Positions 38,701-46,384 of a stretch of DNA of 64,000 bases are shown here, in pieces. This stretch comes from an uncultured Lachnospiraceae bacterium (lineage in GTDB: Bacteria; Bacillota; Clostridia; Lachnospirales; Lachnospiraceae). The stretch spans positions 1 through 64,000 of the forward strand of contig CACZQN010000019.1 of NCBI GenBank assembly GCA_902783375.1. Reading direction: 5' to 3'. The first letter of the stretch is position 1; every line of letters begins with the position of its first letter. Made by a program: the position numbers and the translations under genes. The notes beneath the pieces were generated by a model. It was given only the letters and a program-made list of their open reading frames with translations. It searched no databases and was not told the DNA's origin.

Positions 38701-39012
38701 GACCTGGTCCAGTTCCGTGATCGTGACGTTCTTCGTGATCTCGACATTTCTCGTGGCATAGCCGTTCGGATAGTATTCCTTGATGGCGACGCGCTTTTCA
38801 AGCACCAGATCCATGCCGATGTAGGTGATGCCGAAGCCGCCCTGGCCGAGGACCTTGCCGATCAGATAGCGGTTCTGGCCATTCTCCAGAATGGTTCCGG
38901 GCTGGAGCTGGTGTGGATAGGCCTTGATATATTTATTTTCAAGGCCGCAGACCGGACAGACATCCGCCCCGGCGGGCAGTTCGTGCATACAGGAAAAACA
39001 GTAACGTTTCAT
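35704..39012 (-). CDS. Transmembrane Ser/Thr protein kinase with large ectodomain
   Basis: This 1102-residue protein starts with a zinc ribbon (C5, C8, C19, C22), then a Hanks-type kinase domain (about 50-325): GQGGFG at 56-61, Lys78 in VAIKEYY, HRDIAPDN at 192-199, DFG at 212-214. The catalytic-loop lysine expected after HRD is Ala, as in some bacterial and tyrosine kinases. After a low-complexity linker comes one membrane helix (about 369-388), a Ser/Thr/Glu-rich spacer and a large external part of about 620 residues. That part begins VHITLIAPDTMTAKDFNNAI and recalls the SecD periplasmic repeat. It follows the phosphatase gene directly; it should sense something outside and phosphorylate FHA or STAS partners. 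Confidence 0.88.
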   Translation of the reverse strand: MKRYCFSCMHELPAGADVCPVCGLENKYIKAYPHQLQPGTILENGQNRYLIGKVLGQGGFGITYIGMDLVLEKRVAIKEYYPNGYATRNVEITKNVTITELDQVDYIKAGKERFLAEARTLARFDDPGIVHVKEFFQANDTAYIIMEYLDGQDLSKYLAAQPDKRLPADEVFTLFRPVMDALEKVHAENTIHRDIAPDNLMLLKNHSLKLMDFGAARVVNYSDPRSMSIVLKSGYAPIEQYSQKGNIGPWTDIYALCATMYRCITGKKLDDSLDRRFEDTTVWPSEMGIAISPQQEAILKKGLSLEIRDRFQNIGEMKAMLAQAGSASDTGKIKKPVTAPGGATAGKQTTGGDSGSSSTPAPVPLMKRLLIPGIAALLVVLVIGGIVLSRRNRNPETAPAETTVSAPLPETGSQTDVASAETSSAETAASDSTDTSSTEPVADDSSDTSSAETAAGETSSPEESDTVHITLIAPDTMTAKDFNNAIPILQDRLDIFADGRPYEMVVKGAEIDLQLPKEQFRDEDYQTTLRASLSRAMNLSAFSMASMRQSYASVTTVDQIPLPKDAIQSVTYRKGEPGEYEVADWSGDEEYYVITLTYSDDIADQISEKLEAWGEEDFTIGKDIANSIFYYYPTFVGEEPNTLNLLLRTEYEYEVKLAAHNLSHESLPDSFFFNIDLKDTLVWQDPATTQIPGALQCGIDDFTGSTITLKLETISTDTLSAGQLIDLETAVKERMDAIGMPYAFSEIQKESDGSFSAHIRTVMDHMGYPTLSLITEKYGFSLIGGLSERSIYSSSGKITTGTEDDGTPYLELALSDWNAEYLESVCMDALGIEKTDGPMVAPVSTDPHYVSLCMNKKPILKQQISSVISDGVIRFTTPCISAGKSSAENNSWIFNVMEKIWNGTELPTSLTASFAQYQAAPGGPESETYPVQYDYDIYEGLEKTVTSILPTATCGISSSDPGTFFVALHLDLDLNFVENALTYTQQIYEALDFDSNLLSETDFEQSPAFKDITFYLMDEDDNPSDSTRKERARIYFRKEYSVTATDTLGLVYASGVFYGGRLEQYKDLMKEAAAENEFLLSLDYPEDQDTYGFHQNQWDFGE

Positions 39013-39015
39013 GAC

Positions 39016-39753
39016 TTATCCTCTTATGATCAATGTAATCGCAGAATGATTGTCGCCTGCGGCCTGGTCAAAGCGGCCGCGCATGGCGGTGAGCCAGTCT
39101 GCCGCAGGATCTTCTGCAGCATCCGAAAGGCTATCCGTCATTGTCTTTTCCAGCGTATCAAGCATCTCCGTCTCGGAGACCTTTTCCCAGAAGCCGTTGC
39201 TGCAGATGAGAAATGCATCGCCAGGTCTGACGGAGAGCAGGTGGATGTCCGGATTCGGATCATCGTAGGAACCGAGTGCCTTGGTCAGCTGGTGCCGGCT
39301 CTTGCTGGTCCGGACTTCTTCCGGATTGAGTTCGCCTGCACGTGCCAGACTTGCTGCGACGCTGTGGTCTGCGGACTGGAAGGTAATCTTTCCGTCCCGG
39401 ATCTGATAGATCCTTGTATCTCCGATGTTGGCCGCGAGGGCATCGTCCTCTTCCATCCAGAGAAGGGCGACGGTTGACTTCGACTGGGAGAATGATGGAT
39501 CATTCAGGATGCGGGTATTGGCATCGGTGAGTGCATCACGGACTGCCTGCGCGGAGATTCCCTCATTCGTCAGGTCACCGGCCAGCGTCTTCAGGGTGAT
39601 ATTGGAAGCATTCGTGCCGCCCGGAAGGCTGCCGATGCCATCGGCAATCACACCGAAAAAGGTATCCTGGCAGGTAAAGATGGCGACGGCATCTTCATTC
39701 CGTTTCCGGCTGCCGGCACTCGAATAGAATGCGGAACTGACATTGCGGATCAT
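39016..39753 (-). CDS. PP2C-family Ser/Thr phosphatase
   Basis: This 245-residue phosphatase has the PP2C motifs: GSRKRNEDA (about 14-22), GVIADGIGSLPGG (metal Asp38), ALLWMEEDDALAANIGDTRIY, and a C-terminal AAGDNHSAITLII matching the last metal-binding Asp-Asn. It reverses the adjacent kinase. GGAGG six bases before ATG 39753 fixes the start. Only four bases separate it from the kinase, the classic pairing of such enzymes. An internal promoter lies upstream. Confidence 0.92.
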   Translation of the reverse strand: MIRNVSSAFYSSAGSRKRNEDAVAIFTCQDTFFGVIADGIGSLPGGTNASNITLKTLAGDLTNEGISAQAVRDALTDANTRILNDPSFSQSKSTVALLWMEEDDALAANIGDTRIYQIRDGKITFQSADHSVAASLARAGELNPEEVRTSKSRHQLTKALGSYDDPNPDIHLLSVRPGDAFLICSNGFWEKVSETEMLDTLEKTMTDSLSDAAEDPAADWLTAMRGRFDQAAGDNHSAITLIIRG

Positions 39754-39770
39754 GTCCAACCTCCATGTAG

Positions 39771-39821
39771 GTAACGATACCGGATCGTTACTATTATAAT
39801 ATATCTGGACTGTTCAGTCAC
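39771..39821 (-). promoter_or_regulatory. Internal promoter and leader hairpin before the phosphatase gene
   Basis: GTGACT and TATAAT are 17 bases apart on the minus strand (39793-39821). The start of the transcript folds as GTAACGAT-CCGGT-ATCGTTAC (39771-39791). This would let phosphatase, kinase and the CxxC protein be expressed without the upstream export genes. Confidence 0.55.
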
Positions 39822-40608
39822 GGGAAAAATCGATGCGTTCGGCATGGAAGACGAATTTTTCGCTCCCGAGTTCGATCAGATCTTCATCGGTAAGATATTT
39901 TTCCGTACCGGGTTCCACCAGCAGGTCATTGACATAGACGCCGTTCGGGGAGCCTGCGTTCCGGATGCTGCAGCCCGCTGCCGTCATCTCGATGATGGCG
40001 TGGCGCTTGCTGACGGTCATGTTGTCGGGGATGGAGAAGGTATTCTGGTCACTTCTGCCGATGGTAAAATTTCCTTTCTCGATCTCCATAACCGTGCCGG
40101 TCCGCTTCCTGGTGATGGTGTAGCGGAAATTCACGGTACTGGATGGCTGATGGCTGCGCGGCGTGTAGATGGTCTTCTCATTCAGGCACTCCTTCAGCAG
40201 GGACAGGTCCTTCAGTGCCCGGTGCAGTGCTTCGACATTCGCATATTCCTCCGCATCAAGGGCGGGAATTCCGGTCAGGAGCTGCTGCTGGACCGGGGTC
40301 ATCGGGAATTCTTCCAGATACACCAGAAGAAGCTTCTTCCGGGGATTCTCTTCGGAAGAGAGAACCTGATTCAGGGTCTGCCGCAGCGTGTGGTCCGCCA
40401 TGGCAGCCTCGCTGAGAAAGAGAAGCAGAACGTCTGCGTACGGATCTTTCAGCGCCTGATCGACCGAGACATCTGCATAAAAGCGAAGGGATTCGCTCTG
40501 TTCGATGGCTGCAAGAACCGGTGCCACGCGGTCTTCATCGGCGGGGCAGTATCCGATCAGCAGATAAGGGTTGCCTGCGGAGAATGGGATTGTATTCTGG
40601 TAAGTCAT
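39814..40608 (-). CDS. TIR-like/FHA domain fusion protein
   Basis: This 264-residue soluble protein has an N-terminal domain (about 12-135) with a TIR-like pattern: PYLLIGYCPADEDRVAPVLA, then RFYADVSVDQALKDPYADVL, then LLFLSEAAMADHTLRQTL, and KKLLLVYLEEFPMTP. A C-terminal FHA domain (about 175-255) has GNFTIGRSDQNTFSIPDNMT and SKRHAIIEMTAAGCSIRNAG, then SPNGVYVNDLLV. FHA domains bind phosphothreonine, fitting the kinase two genes away. TIR domains signal by assembly or NAD cleavage; no catalytic residue is confirmed here. Start and the upstream STAS stop overlap as TGATG. Confidence 0.75.
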   Translation of the reverse strand: MTYQNTIPFSAGNPYLLIGYCPADEDRVAPVLAAIEQSESLRFYADVSVDQALKDPYADVLLLFLSEAAMADHTLRQTLNQVLSSEENPRKKLLLVYLEEFPMTPVQQQLLTGIPALDAEEYANVEALHRALKDLSLLKECLNEKTIYTPRSHQPSSTVNFRYTITRKRTGTVMEIEKGNFTIGRSDQNTFSIPDNMTVSKRHAIIEMTAAGCSIRNAGSPNGVYVNDLLVEPGTEKYLTDEDLIELGSEKFVFHAERIDFSRD

Positions 40609-40991
40609 CAGCCCGCCCCTCCTGTTTCGATTTCAAATAAGGCGTCATAGCCATTTTCGCGGAAAACGGCAAAAACCGGGCTGCTCATGCCTTTCAGAAG
40701 CAGAGAGCCGCCTGGCTTTGTTTCAATGGCGTGCTGGACAGCCAGAAGGCTTGTGAGCGCGGTGGAGGAGAGCATGGTGACGCCGGAAAAATCAAGGACC
40801 AGTTCCCGGCACACAATCGCTGCGGAGAGCAGTTCATCCCGGAAGGCATGGTCTGCTTCGACGGTAATCTCCCCGGTCAGGGCAATCTGACCATGCAGAT
40901 CCCGCAGGGATTCGTCCATCTGAAGGACGATATTTCCCAGCGGGTCTGCCAGTTTCAGTTTTCCATCTTCAATCAACTGGGTGTATGTCAT
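40608..40991 (-). CDS. STAS-domain protein (anti-sigma-factor-antagonist-like)
   Basis: This 127-residue protein is a single STAS domain. The core has HGQIALTGEITVEADHAFRD, then ELVLDFSGVTMLSSTALTSL, with the usual phospho-acceptor position at Ser75/Ser76. In partner-switch systems such proteins release a sigma factor or other target when unphosphorylated. Here a PP2C phosphatase and a kinase lie in the same operon, though no classical anti-sigma kinase (RsbW-like) is visible. It overlaps its neighbours on both sides by one to four bases. Confidence 0.82.
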   Translation of the reverse strand: MTYTQLIEDGKLKLADPLGNIVLQMDESLRDLHGQIALTGEITVEADHAFRDELLSAAIVCRELVLDFSGVTMLSSTALTSLLAVQHAIETKPGGSLLLKGMSSPVFAVFRENGYDALFEIETGGAG

Positions 40992-41233
40992 GGCTTTTTC
41001 TTTTCCTCTGTCTGATGGATGCGGTTCATGCGGTTGAGAAATGTCTGATAATCCGGGTGTCCGGCCGCTGCCATGACGTGATCGAGTGCCTCGAGCGATA
41101 ATTCATCCGAGGCTTTGTCCGGATTTCCTGCATGCTCTGCCCCGGAATTCTTTCCCTCGAATTCCAGCATTTCTCCGACTTCCTTCAGGAGTTTTTCAGT
41201 CTTTTCCATCTTTCCATCTGTATTCTGTATCAT
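40988..41233 (-). CDS. Small protein with leader-like motif, 81 residues
   Basis: I do not recognise this 81-residue protein. After a charged helical N-terminus (KMEKTEKLLKEVGEMLEFEG) it carries DELSLEALDHVMAAAG followed by HPDYQTFLNRMNRIHQTEEK. The segment ELSLEALDHV resembles ELSEEDLDFV in the precursor peptide at 45990-46331 and the recognition stretch of double-glycine leaders, although AAAG replaces the final GG. It may be a second export substrate or a small adaptor. AGGAAAG precedes ATG 41233, which lies 13 bases after the CHAP gene stop; its own stop overlaps the STAS start. Confidence 0.6.
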   Translation of the reverse strand: MIQNTDGKMEKTEKLLKEVGEMLEFEGKNSGAEHAGNPDKASDELSLEALDHVMAAAGHPDYQTFLNRMNRIHQTEEKKKP

Positions 41234-41246
41234 CGTTCTTTCCTGT

Positions 41247-42413
41247 TCACCGAATATAGGAGCTATAGGAGTATCCTGCAACGCCGTTATAGTAGACCCA
41301 GTACCATTTGCCTTTCTGGCGGGACGGGAAGACCGTGACGCTTGCGCCTTCCGGAATCTTGCCGATCATGTAGCCGGCCTTCGGCCTGCTGTTGATGGCG
41401 AGATTGCCGTCTGTGTCGTGGACGGTACCGGTCCAGGTTTCCGGCTGCGTATCGGTGATATAATCCCCGTAGGAATATCCGGTGGTACCATTATAACTGA
41501 CCCAGTACCATTTGCCGTTCGATCTGGCCGGGTAAACTTCACAGGCGGCGCCCTCCGGAATCTTGCCGATCATATTCCCGGCAGAAGCCGTGCTGTTGAT
41601 CGCCAGTGCGCCGCAGGTCCCGATGATGTAGCCGGTCCAGGATTCTTCTTCCGGTTCGGTATATTCCGGGACGGTATCCCAGATGACCGCTTCGAGGTCT
41701 TCGATATCCGGCGTATCCTTCTCCTCGGTGATTCCTTCATAGGTATCCGGATAACTCATATAGGCGATCGCACAGATTTCCGAACTGCTTCTGGAAATGG
41801 TGTGCGTATTGACATACTTGTTCTGGAAGCCTTTCTTTCCGCTGCCGTTTCCGTCGATGTAATAGATGTTGCTGTTATCTGCAGCATAGACCATCCCGAC
41901 ATGGTTGAAGGTTCCGCTGCTGGCATTCTTCCAGCGGAAGAAGATAAGATCACCCGCCTGCGGCATGATCGCTGTCCGATTTCCGCGATAGTCGTAGCAG
42001 TGATTTCTCTGGGAAGCATTGAGCTTATTCTTTGCATAGTTGACCGCTTTGTCGGTGAAGAGTGCGACCTCCCCGCTTCCTTTTTTGGTCACGTACTTGA
42101 TCAGGCTGCCGGTCGTGCCATATCCACTGTATTTGTTGGGAAGAAAGCCTGCTTTTCCGACGCCGGAAGCACGGGATACAAAATCAATAAAGAACGCACA
42201 CCACTGATCCTGCGGCATTCCGTCGCTTTTGAAATCCTTGCAGTAAAGGCCCAACTGCGCCTCTGCGCAGTTGATCAGCGTCTCACGGACCGTCGCCCCT
42301 TTCGAGAAGGGATTGGTCGCGGCCTGTACCGGTTTTGCCGACATGCCGGTGAAAAGACCTGCCAGCAGGGAAAGCATCAGGATCAGGCTGATCGGTTTTT
42401 TCCAGTTTTTCAT
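41247..42413 (-). CDS. Secreted CHAP-domain amidase with two SH3b domains
   Basis: This 388-residue protein has a signal peptide (about 1-31, ending VQAA), a CHAP-type peptidase/amidase domain with catalytic Cys72 in DQWCAFFIDF and a histidine in TFNHVGMVYAADN, and an acidic linker. Two bacterial SH3 repeats of about 65 residues follow (NSTASAGNMIGKIPEGAACE and NSRPKAGYMIGKIPEGASVT). The architecture is that of a peptidoglycan-cleaving enzyme that binds the wall. GAGGAGG precedes ATG 42413. It follows the YD-repeat gene by 11 bases. Confidence 0.9.
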   Translation of the reverse strand: MKNWKKPISLILMLSLLAGLFTGMSAKPVQAATNPFSKGATVRETLINCAEAQLGLYCKDFKSDGMPQDQWCAFFIDFVSRASGVGKAGFLPNKYSGYGTTGSLIKYVTKKGSGEVALFTDKAVNYAKNKLNASQRNHCYDYRGNRTAIMPQAGDLIFFRWKNASSGTFNHVGMVYAADNSNIYYIDGNGSGKKGFQNKYVNTHTISRSSSEICAIAYMSYPDTYEGITEEKDTPDIEDLEAVIWDTVPEYTEPEEESWTGYIIGTCGALAINSTASAGNMIGKIPEGAACEVYPARSNGKWYWVSYNGTTGYSYGDYITDTQPETWTGTVHDTDGNLAINSRPKAGYMIGKIPEGASVTVFPSRQKGKWYWVYYNGVAGYSYSSYIR

Positions 42414-42424
42414 GGTATCCCTCC

Positions 42425-44383
42425 TCAATCTCCGTAGGTATAGGTCGTCGTGTAAGTCGTTTCTTCAGGACCCTGATAGGTCTCTGTCAGGACACGACCG
42501 GCGTCATCGTAGGTAAAGTGGATGTCATAGAGCGTGGCATCTTCACTGACCAGGGTTTCCGATACCGGTCTGCGGTTCTCATAACTCCAGATCGTCTTCT
42601 GAACCAGACTTCCATCGGCCTCCGTGATCGCTTCTGTCAGGACATCGCCGTCATCGTTGTAGGTCCAGGTCGTTGTGCGGGACATGGCTTCTCCGGTGAA
42701 GGTCTCTGTCAGTGGAAGTCCGTCCTCCGTATAGGTGTAATCAGTCCGGACGGTTCCCTCTGCATCCGTGACGATTTTTGCAAGCAGCTGGTCATCTGTG
42801 CCGTAGACGTAGGTGGTGACGCTTTCCGCACCATCTTCCTGTGTCTCTGTGACGGAGAAGAGCCTGTCGTTCGGATCGTAGGCGTAGCGGAGGCTGGTTG
42901 TCCCTTCTGCATCTGTCTGGTCTTCAGCGATGAGATTCCCGGCTTCGTCATATTCGTAGGTATATTCTGCGGTCATCAGATCATCGACCTCTGTGATGGT
43001 ATCGGTCAGCTGACCGTCTTCATCGTAATAGTAGTGGGTGACTTCTTCAAGCTCCCCTGCCTGATAGGTCTCGGTCAGCAGGAGGCCGCTCTCCTGGTCA
43101 TACTCGTATACTGTATCGGTGACCGCACCTTCCGGATCCGTATGGTGCACAGTCAGCAGATTGCCCGCATCATCATAGGTGTAATCCCAGGTTTCGTCCT
43201 TGCCGTCCCGGGTGCATACTTCCTTCACCGGAAGGGCCTGTATCTCTTCGGATCCCTCGATGTTCTCCTCGATGGTTGCGACGCGGGAAGCTTCGATTGC
43301 GGCGGATACCTCATCCATGGTTCCCGTCGCGGTGCCGGTATTGATGCCGTAGACATAGGTGGTGGTATGGGAGGCACCGGAAGAGCTGGTGAAGGTTTCT
43401 TCGGTCAGCCGGCCAAAGGTGTCATAGGCATAGACGGTTTCGCTTGTGGAATCGCCCATGCCCTTGAAGGTTTCCGTGAGGATGTTGCCGGCCGGATCGT
43501 AGGTCAGGACCGTCTCGGTCCGGTCGCCGTCGGAATTTTCATAGATCTCCGTCAGCATGTTGCCGTCCGCATCATAGGTTCTTGTCAGGGAGGTGATCAG
43601 GCTGCCGGATGTCGTGGTCTCGGTCAGTGGATTGCCGTCTGCATCATAGGTGTAGGCGACGGTGGAGAGATTGCCGTCTGCATCCCGGACCGTCTCGGAG
43701 AGCAGTTCGCCGTCCGGATCGTAGGTGCGGACGGTGGTGGCGGGTTCTCCGGCTCCCGTCTGCTGCTCGGTTGCCAGCACATTTCCTTCCGGATCATAGG
43801 TATAGGAGAGGAAGGTACTGTCACCCGGAACATTCGTATACTCCACGCCGGTCAGAATACCGTCGTCGCTGAAGTGCGCCGCATAGTAAAAAGCATTCTC
43901 CCCGGAAACAGTTCTGGAGTTCAGGAGTTCCCCGGTTTCTTCGTCGTACTCGTAGAGTGTATATTCCTTCATGCCGCCGACATCGTAGATTTCGCCAAGC
44001 AGCTGGTCATCTTCGTACAGATATTCATGCAGGGAGGTGTCGCCCTCGGAATTCCGGAAGCTGACGGAGACCAGATAGCCGTTCTCGTCATAGAGATAAT
44101 CATAGTGCTCTGTCAGTCCGTCGCTGTAGACGGTCTCTTCGCCGATCAGCATCTCCCCTGCAGGAATTTCAGGGACTGTGCCGGTTTCAGGCGTCTGCTC
44201 AGCCGATGCGGAGGCTCCGGCAGCCTCTTTTGCTGCGGATGTGCTTTCGGAGGAAGACGGCGCGGCACTTTCGGAAGTCGTGGTGCTCCGCTGCCCGTCA
44301 GAACCGGCACAGCCTGCCAGTGCCAGAACAGGAAGCAGGAGGCTTAAGAACAGGGCAAGCCTGATTCGTGCTTTCATTTTCAT
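42425..44383 (-). CDS. YD (RHS-like) repeat lipoprotein
   Basis: This 652-residue lipoprotein has a lipobox LAGC with Cys25, an Ala/Ser/Thr-rich spacer, and about 25 tandem YD repeats of 19-22 residues such as YTYDADGNPLTETTT and LTYDPAGNILTETF. The repeats give an extended beta sheath like that of RHS proteins, but there is no toxin domain or RHS core signature at the end. Being anchored to the outer membrane face, it may form a scaffold or adhesin for the secreted neighbours. GGAGGAGG precedes the start; it lies 14 bases from the peptidase-like gene. Confidence 0.88.
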   Translation of the reverse strand: MKMKARIRLALFLSLLLPVLALAGCAGSDGQRSTTTSESAAPSSSESTSAAKEAAGASASAEQTPETGTVPEIPAGEMLIGEETVYSDGLTEHYDYLYDENGYLVSVSFRNSEGDTSLHEYLYEDDQLLGEIYDVGGMKEYTLYEYDEETGELLNSRTVSGENAFYYAAHFSDDGILTGVEYTNVPGDSTFLSYTYDPEGNVLATEQQTGAGEPATTVRTYDPDGELLSETVRDADGNLSTVAYTYDADGNPLTETTTSGSLITSLTRTYDADGNMLTEIYENSDGDRTETVLTYDPAGNILTETFKGMGDSTSETVYAYDTFGRLTEETFTSSSGASHTTTYVYGINTGTATGTMDEVSAAIEASRVATIEENIEGSEEIQALPVKEVCTRDGKDETWDYTYDDAGNLLTVHHTDPEGAVTDTVYEYDQESGLLLTETYQAGELEEVTHYYYDEDGQLTDTITEVDDLMTAEYTYEYDEAGNLIAEDQTDAEGTTSLRYAYDPNDRLFSVTETQEDGAESVTTYVYGTDDQLLAKIVTDAEGTVRTDYTYTEDGLPLTETFTGEAMSRTTTWTYNDDGDVLTEAITEADGSLVQKTIWSYENRRPVSETLVSEDATLYDIHFTYDDAGRVLTETYQGPEETTYTTTYTYGD

Positions 44384-44397
44384 GATCCTCCTCCATA

Positions 44398-45930
44398 TCA
44401 GTTTCCGGTGGTAAATACATAGTTGTGGCCGATGCAGGTCGCGCCGTCAACGATAGCATAGAACTGGGCAACATAGGTTGTTCCCGGCTCCAGGCTGACA
44501 CCGAGTTCGCTGTTGATGTCATACCAGATATCAAAATAGTTCTTGCTCGTGGATGGAGCACCTTCCTGTGCGTAGCCGATGACATTGTAATCGCTGTCAT
44601 ACAGGTACATGCCGACTTCCGTGCAGCTGGATACCGGCGTGTTGTAAAATGTAATCCGGTTGGAGATGGTTGCGTTGGTGGACCCGATGGATGTTCTTTC
44701 GCCGTTATAGGTCAGGCGGACCGGAACGGTGTAGAACTTCCACATCTGTGCGGAGGAGCCGTTCTTGCCCCAGACCTGCACGTTGGTGCCATCGGCAGAG
44801 TCAGCACCATTGACATCCAGGACCAGGCTTTCATTGACCTTCGGAACGATGTAGTAGTATCCGTCTCCGGCCTCTTCGATCCGCCAGAGCTGGGCGTCGG
44901 TCCCATTATCCCGGTACTGCTGTACGTTGGTACCGGCGGCAGTGCCGGCGCCGTACACATCGAGGGCCATGCCTGCATCCGTTGTGATCTTGTAATAGCC
45001 ATTTCCCATATCATTCAGGGTGAAGTTCTGGGCAGAAGTGTATTTCGACTTGGAGATCGTAACATTTCTTCCGCTGATCGCATGATTGGTATGGACATTG
45101 AGGCTGAGCGTCGGTGCGCACTTCGGGACAAGGTGGTAGGTTCCGGCTGCGCCGGTGACCCACTTTCTGGAGGAGGTGCTGCCGGACGTGGAGCTTTCGG
45201 AATTGCCGGAGCTGCTGCTGTTATTGTTGCTGCTGCTATTGTTACTGCTGCTGCCGCCGGAAGGGGTGAAGGAGTAGTAACGGAACTTCGTATAGGTGTT
45301 GTTCGGGTTGGTCGCGTAGGTCACAATCTGTGCCGGGTTGACGGTAGATCCGCTGAAGGAGTCCAGCAGGACAGCCTTGCCGGCATCGAGAGAAGCCTGA
45401 TGACCGACATAGGCGAAGTGGCGGGCGCTGCAGGCCACGACGTAGTAACCCTGGTTGATGTACTTCATGATGGTCTCGGCATCTTGTTTGTTGTTCTGGG
45501 CAAGCTTGACAACGCCTTCGAGTTTCAGCGTTCCGCCGCCCATCGCGCTGACATAACCGCAGGGGGCTTTACCGATGGTTTTGTCGATTTCCTGGAAGTT
45601 CTTGTTGAAATACTTGTGGTCCGTGGCCCATTTCCGGAATCCGTCCGGGTCACCGAAGTCGTCATAGCCTACTTCTGCAAGGAGCTTGGAGTAGGCGACA
45701 AACCGGCAGCCGACCTTGCGCATGTCTGCGTTTGCAGAGGCGCCCTGGCTCCAGTACCGCCAGTCGGAGTGGAACTTATTGGTCGAGGATGTATTCGCCT
45801 TGATCTTTTTCTTGACGCTGCTGTTGAGCTTGACGTAGGTCGCTGCAGAAGCAGGTGCGACAGAAGAAATGACAAATGTAAAGGCCAGAAGGAATGTCAG
45901 GAGAATCCTGAGCCCTGTTTTCTTATTCAT
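44398..45930 (-). CDS. Secreted cysteine-peptidase-like protein with ricin-type lectin domain
   Basis: This 510-residue protein has a signal peptide (about 1-29, APASAA), a C39-like papain-fold domain with Cys75 in RKVGCRFVAYSKLLAEVG, a histidine in CSARHFAYVGHQASL and Asp in VLLDSFSG. A Ser/Asn linker (about 235-262), a beta-trefoil lectin domain with QxW-type motifs (AQLWRI, AQMWKF) and a C-terminal beta-sandwich (about 410-510) follow. It could cut or bind external peptides or glycans. GGAGG six bases before ATG 45930 fixes the start. It follows the precursor gene and may mature or use its product (inference). Confidence 0.85.
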   Translation of the reverse strand: MNKKTGLRILLTFLLAFTFVISSVAPASAATYVKLNSSVKKKIKANTSSTNKFHSDWRYWSQGASANADMRKVGCRFVAYSKLLAEVGYDDFGDPDGFRKWATDHKYFNKNFQEIDKTIGKAPCGYVSAMGGGTLKLEGVVKLAQNNKQDAETIMKYINQGYYVVACSARHFAYVGHQASLDAGKAVLLDSFSGSTVNPAQIVTYATNPNNTYTKFRYYSFTPSGGSSSNNSSSNNNSSSSGNSESSTSGSTSSRKWVTGAAGTYHLVPKCAPTLSLNVHTNHAISGRNVTISKSKYTSAQNFTLNDMGNGYYKITTDAGMALDVYGAGTAAGTNVQQYRDNGTDAQLWRIEEAGDGYYYIVPKVNESLVLDVNGADSADGTNVQVWGKNGSSAQMWKFYTVPVRLTYNGERTSIGSTNATISNRITFYNTPVSSCTEVGMYLYDSDYNVIGYAQEGAPSTSKNYFDIWYDINSELGVSLEPGTTYVAQFYAIVDGATCIGHNYVFTTGN

Positions 45931-45989
45931 AACGGTCCTCCAGTTCGGATCAATCAAATCAGAATCGTGATTGCGGGAGATGATGCTGC

Positions 45990-46331
45990 TCAGTTGAGTG
46001 CCCGTGTCAGACCGGCTCTGACGACAGAGATGTCGAAATTACCGACTTTGCCACCCTTGCCGCCGCAGACCTCCAGGGCATCCCGGATCTGCTTTCCGGA
46101 GTAGCGGGTGCTGCTTTTCTTCTTCACGCACAGATCCCAGTAAGCGGTCGAAACAATTCTTGCTGCCTGGTTGTCAGACATGCCGCCGAAGACGAAATCG
46201 AGGTCTTCTTCGGAGAGTTCTTCTTCTGCTGCTCCTGCCGGCAGACCGCCGAGGATCATTGCCTCCAGTTCTTCCGGGGACTGCAGTTCAGCTGCCAGTT
46301 TCGCTTCCAGATCCTTCATTGCATCAGTCAT
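45990..46331 (-). CDS. Double-glycine-leader precursor peptide of the NHLM export system
   Basis: This 113-residue protein has an acidic leader ending EEELSEEDLDFVFGG (GG at 49-50), the type cut by C39 peptidases. The predicted core of 63 residues is MSDNQAARIVSTAYWDLCVK followed by a basic stretch with two cysteines (68 and 89), GGKGGKVGNF and RAGLTRALN. The two upstream NHLM-type transporters are the natural exporters. No lanthionine, YcaO or radical-SAM enzyme is nearby, so the core may act unmodified or with one disulfide. GGAGG eight bases before ATG 46331 fixes the start. It could be a bacteriocin, signal or effector. Confidence 0.8.
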   Translation of the reverse strand: MTDAMKDLEAKLAAELQSPEELEAMILGGLPAGAAEEELSEEDLDFVFGGMSDNQAARIVSTAYWDLCVKKKSSTRYSGKQIRDALEVCGGKGGKVGNFDISVVRAGLTRALN

Positions 46332-46384
46332 TCTTTTATCCTCCTATGATGGTTTCTGTCTGAGTGATCATGCTTACATCTCTA

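Noticed and set aside
42518..44347. 609-residue plus-strand frame opposite the YD-repeat gene
   Set aside because: Shadow of repeated YD codons; its apparent repeats only mirror those of the real gene.
44425..46104. 559-residue plus-strand frame opposite the lectin gene
   Set aside because: Spans two real minus-strand genes and their gap.
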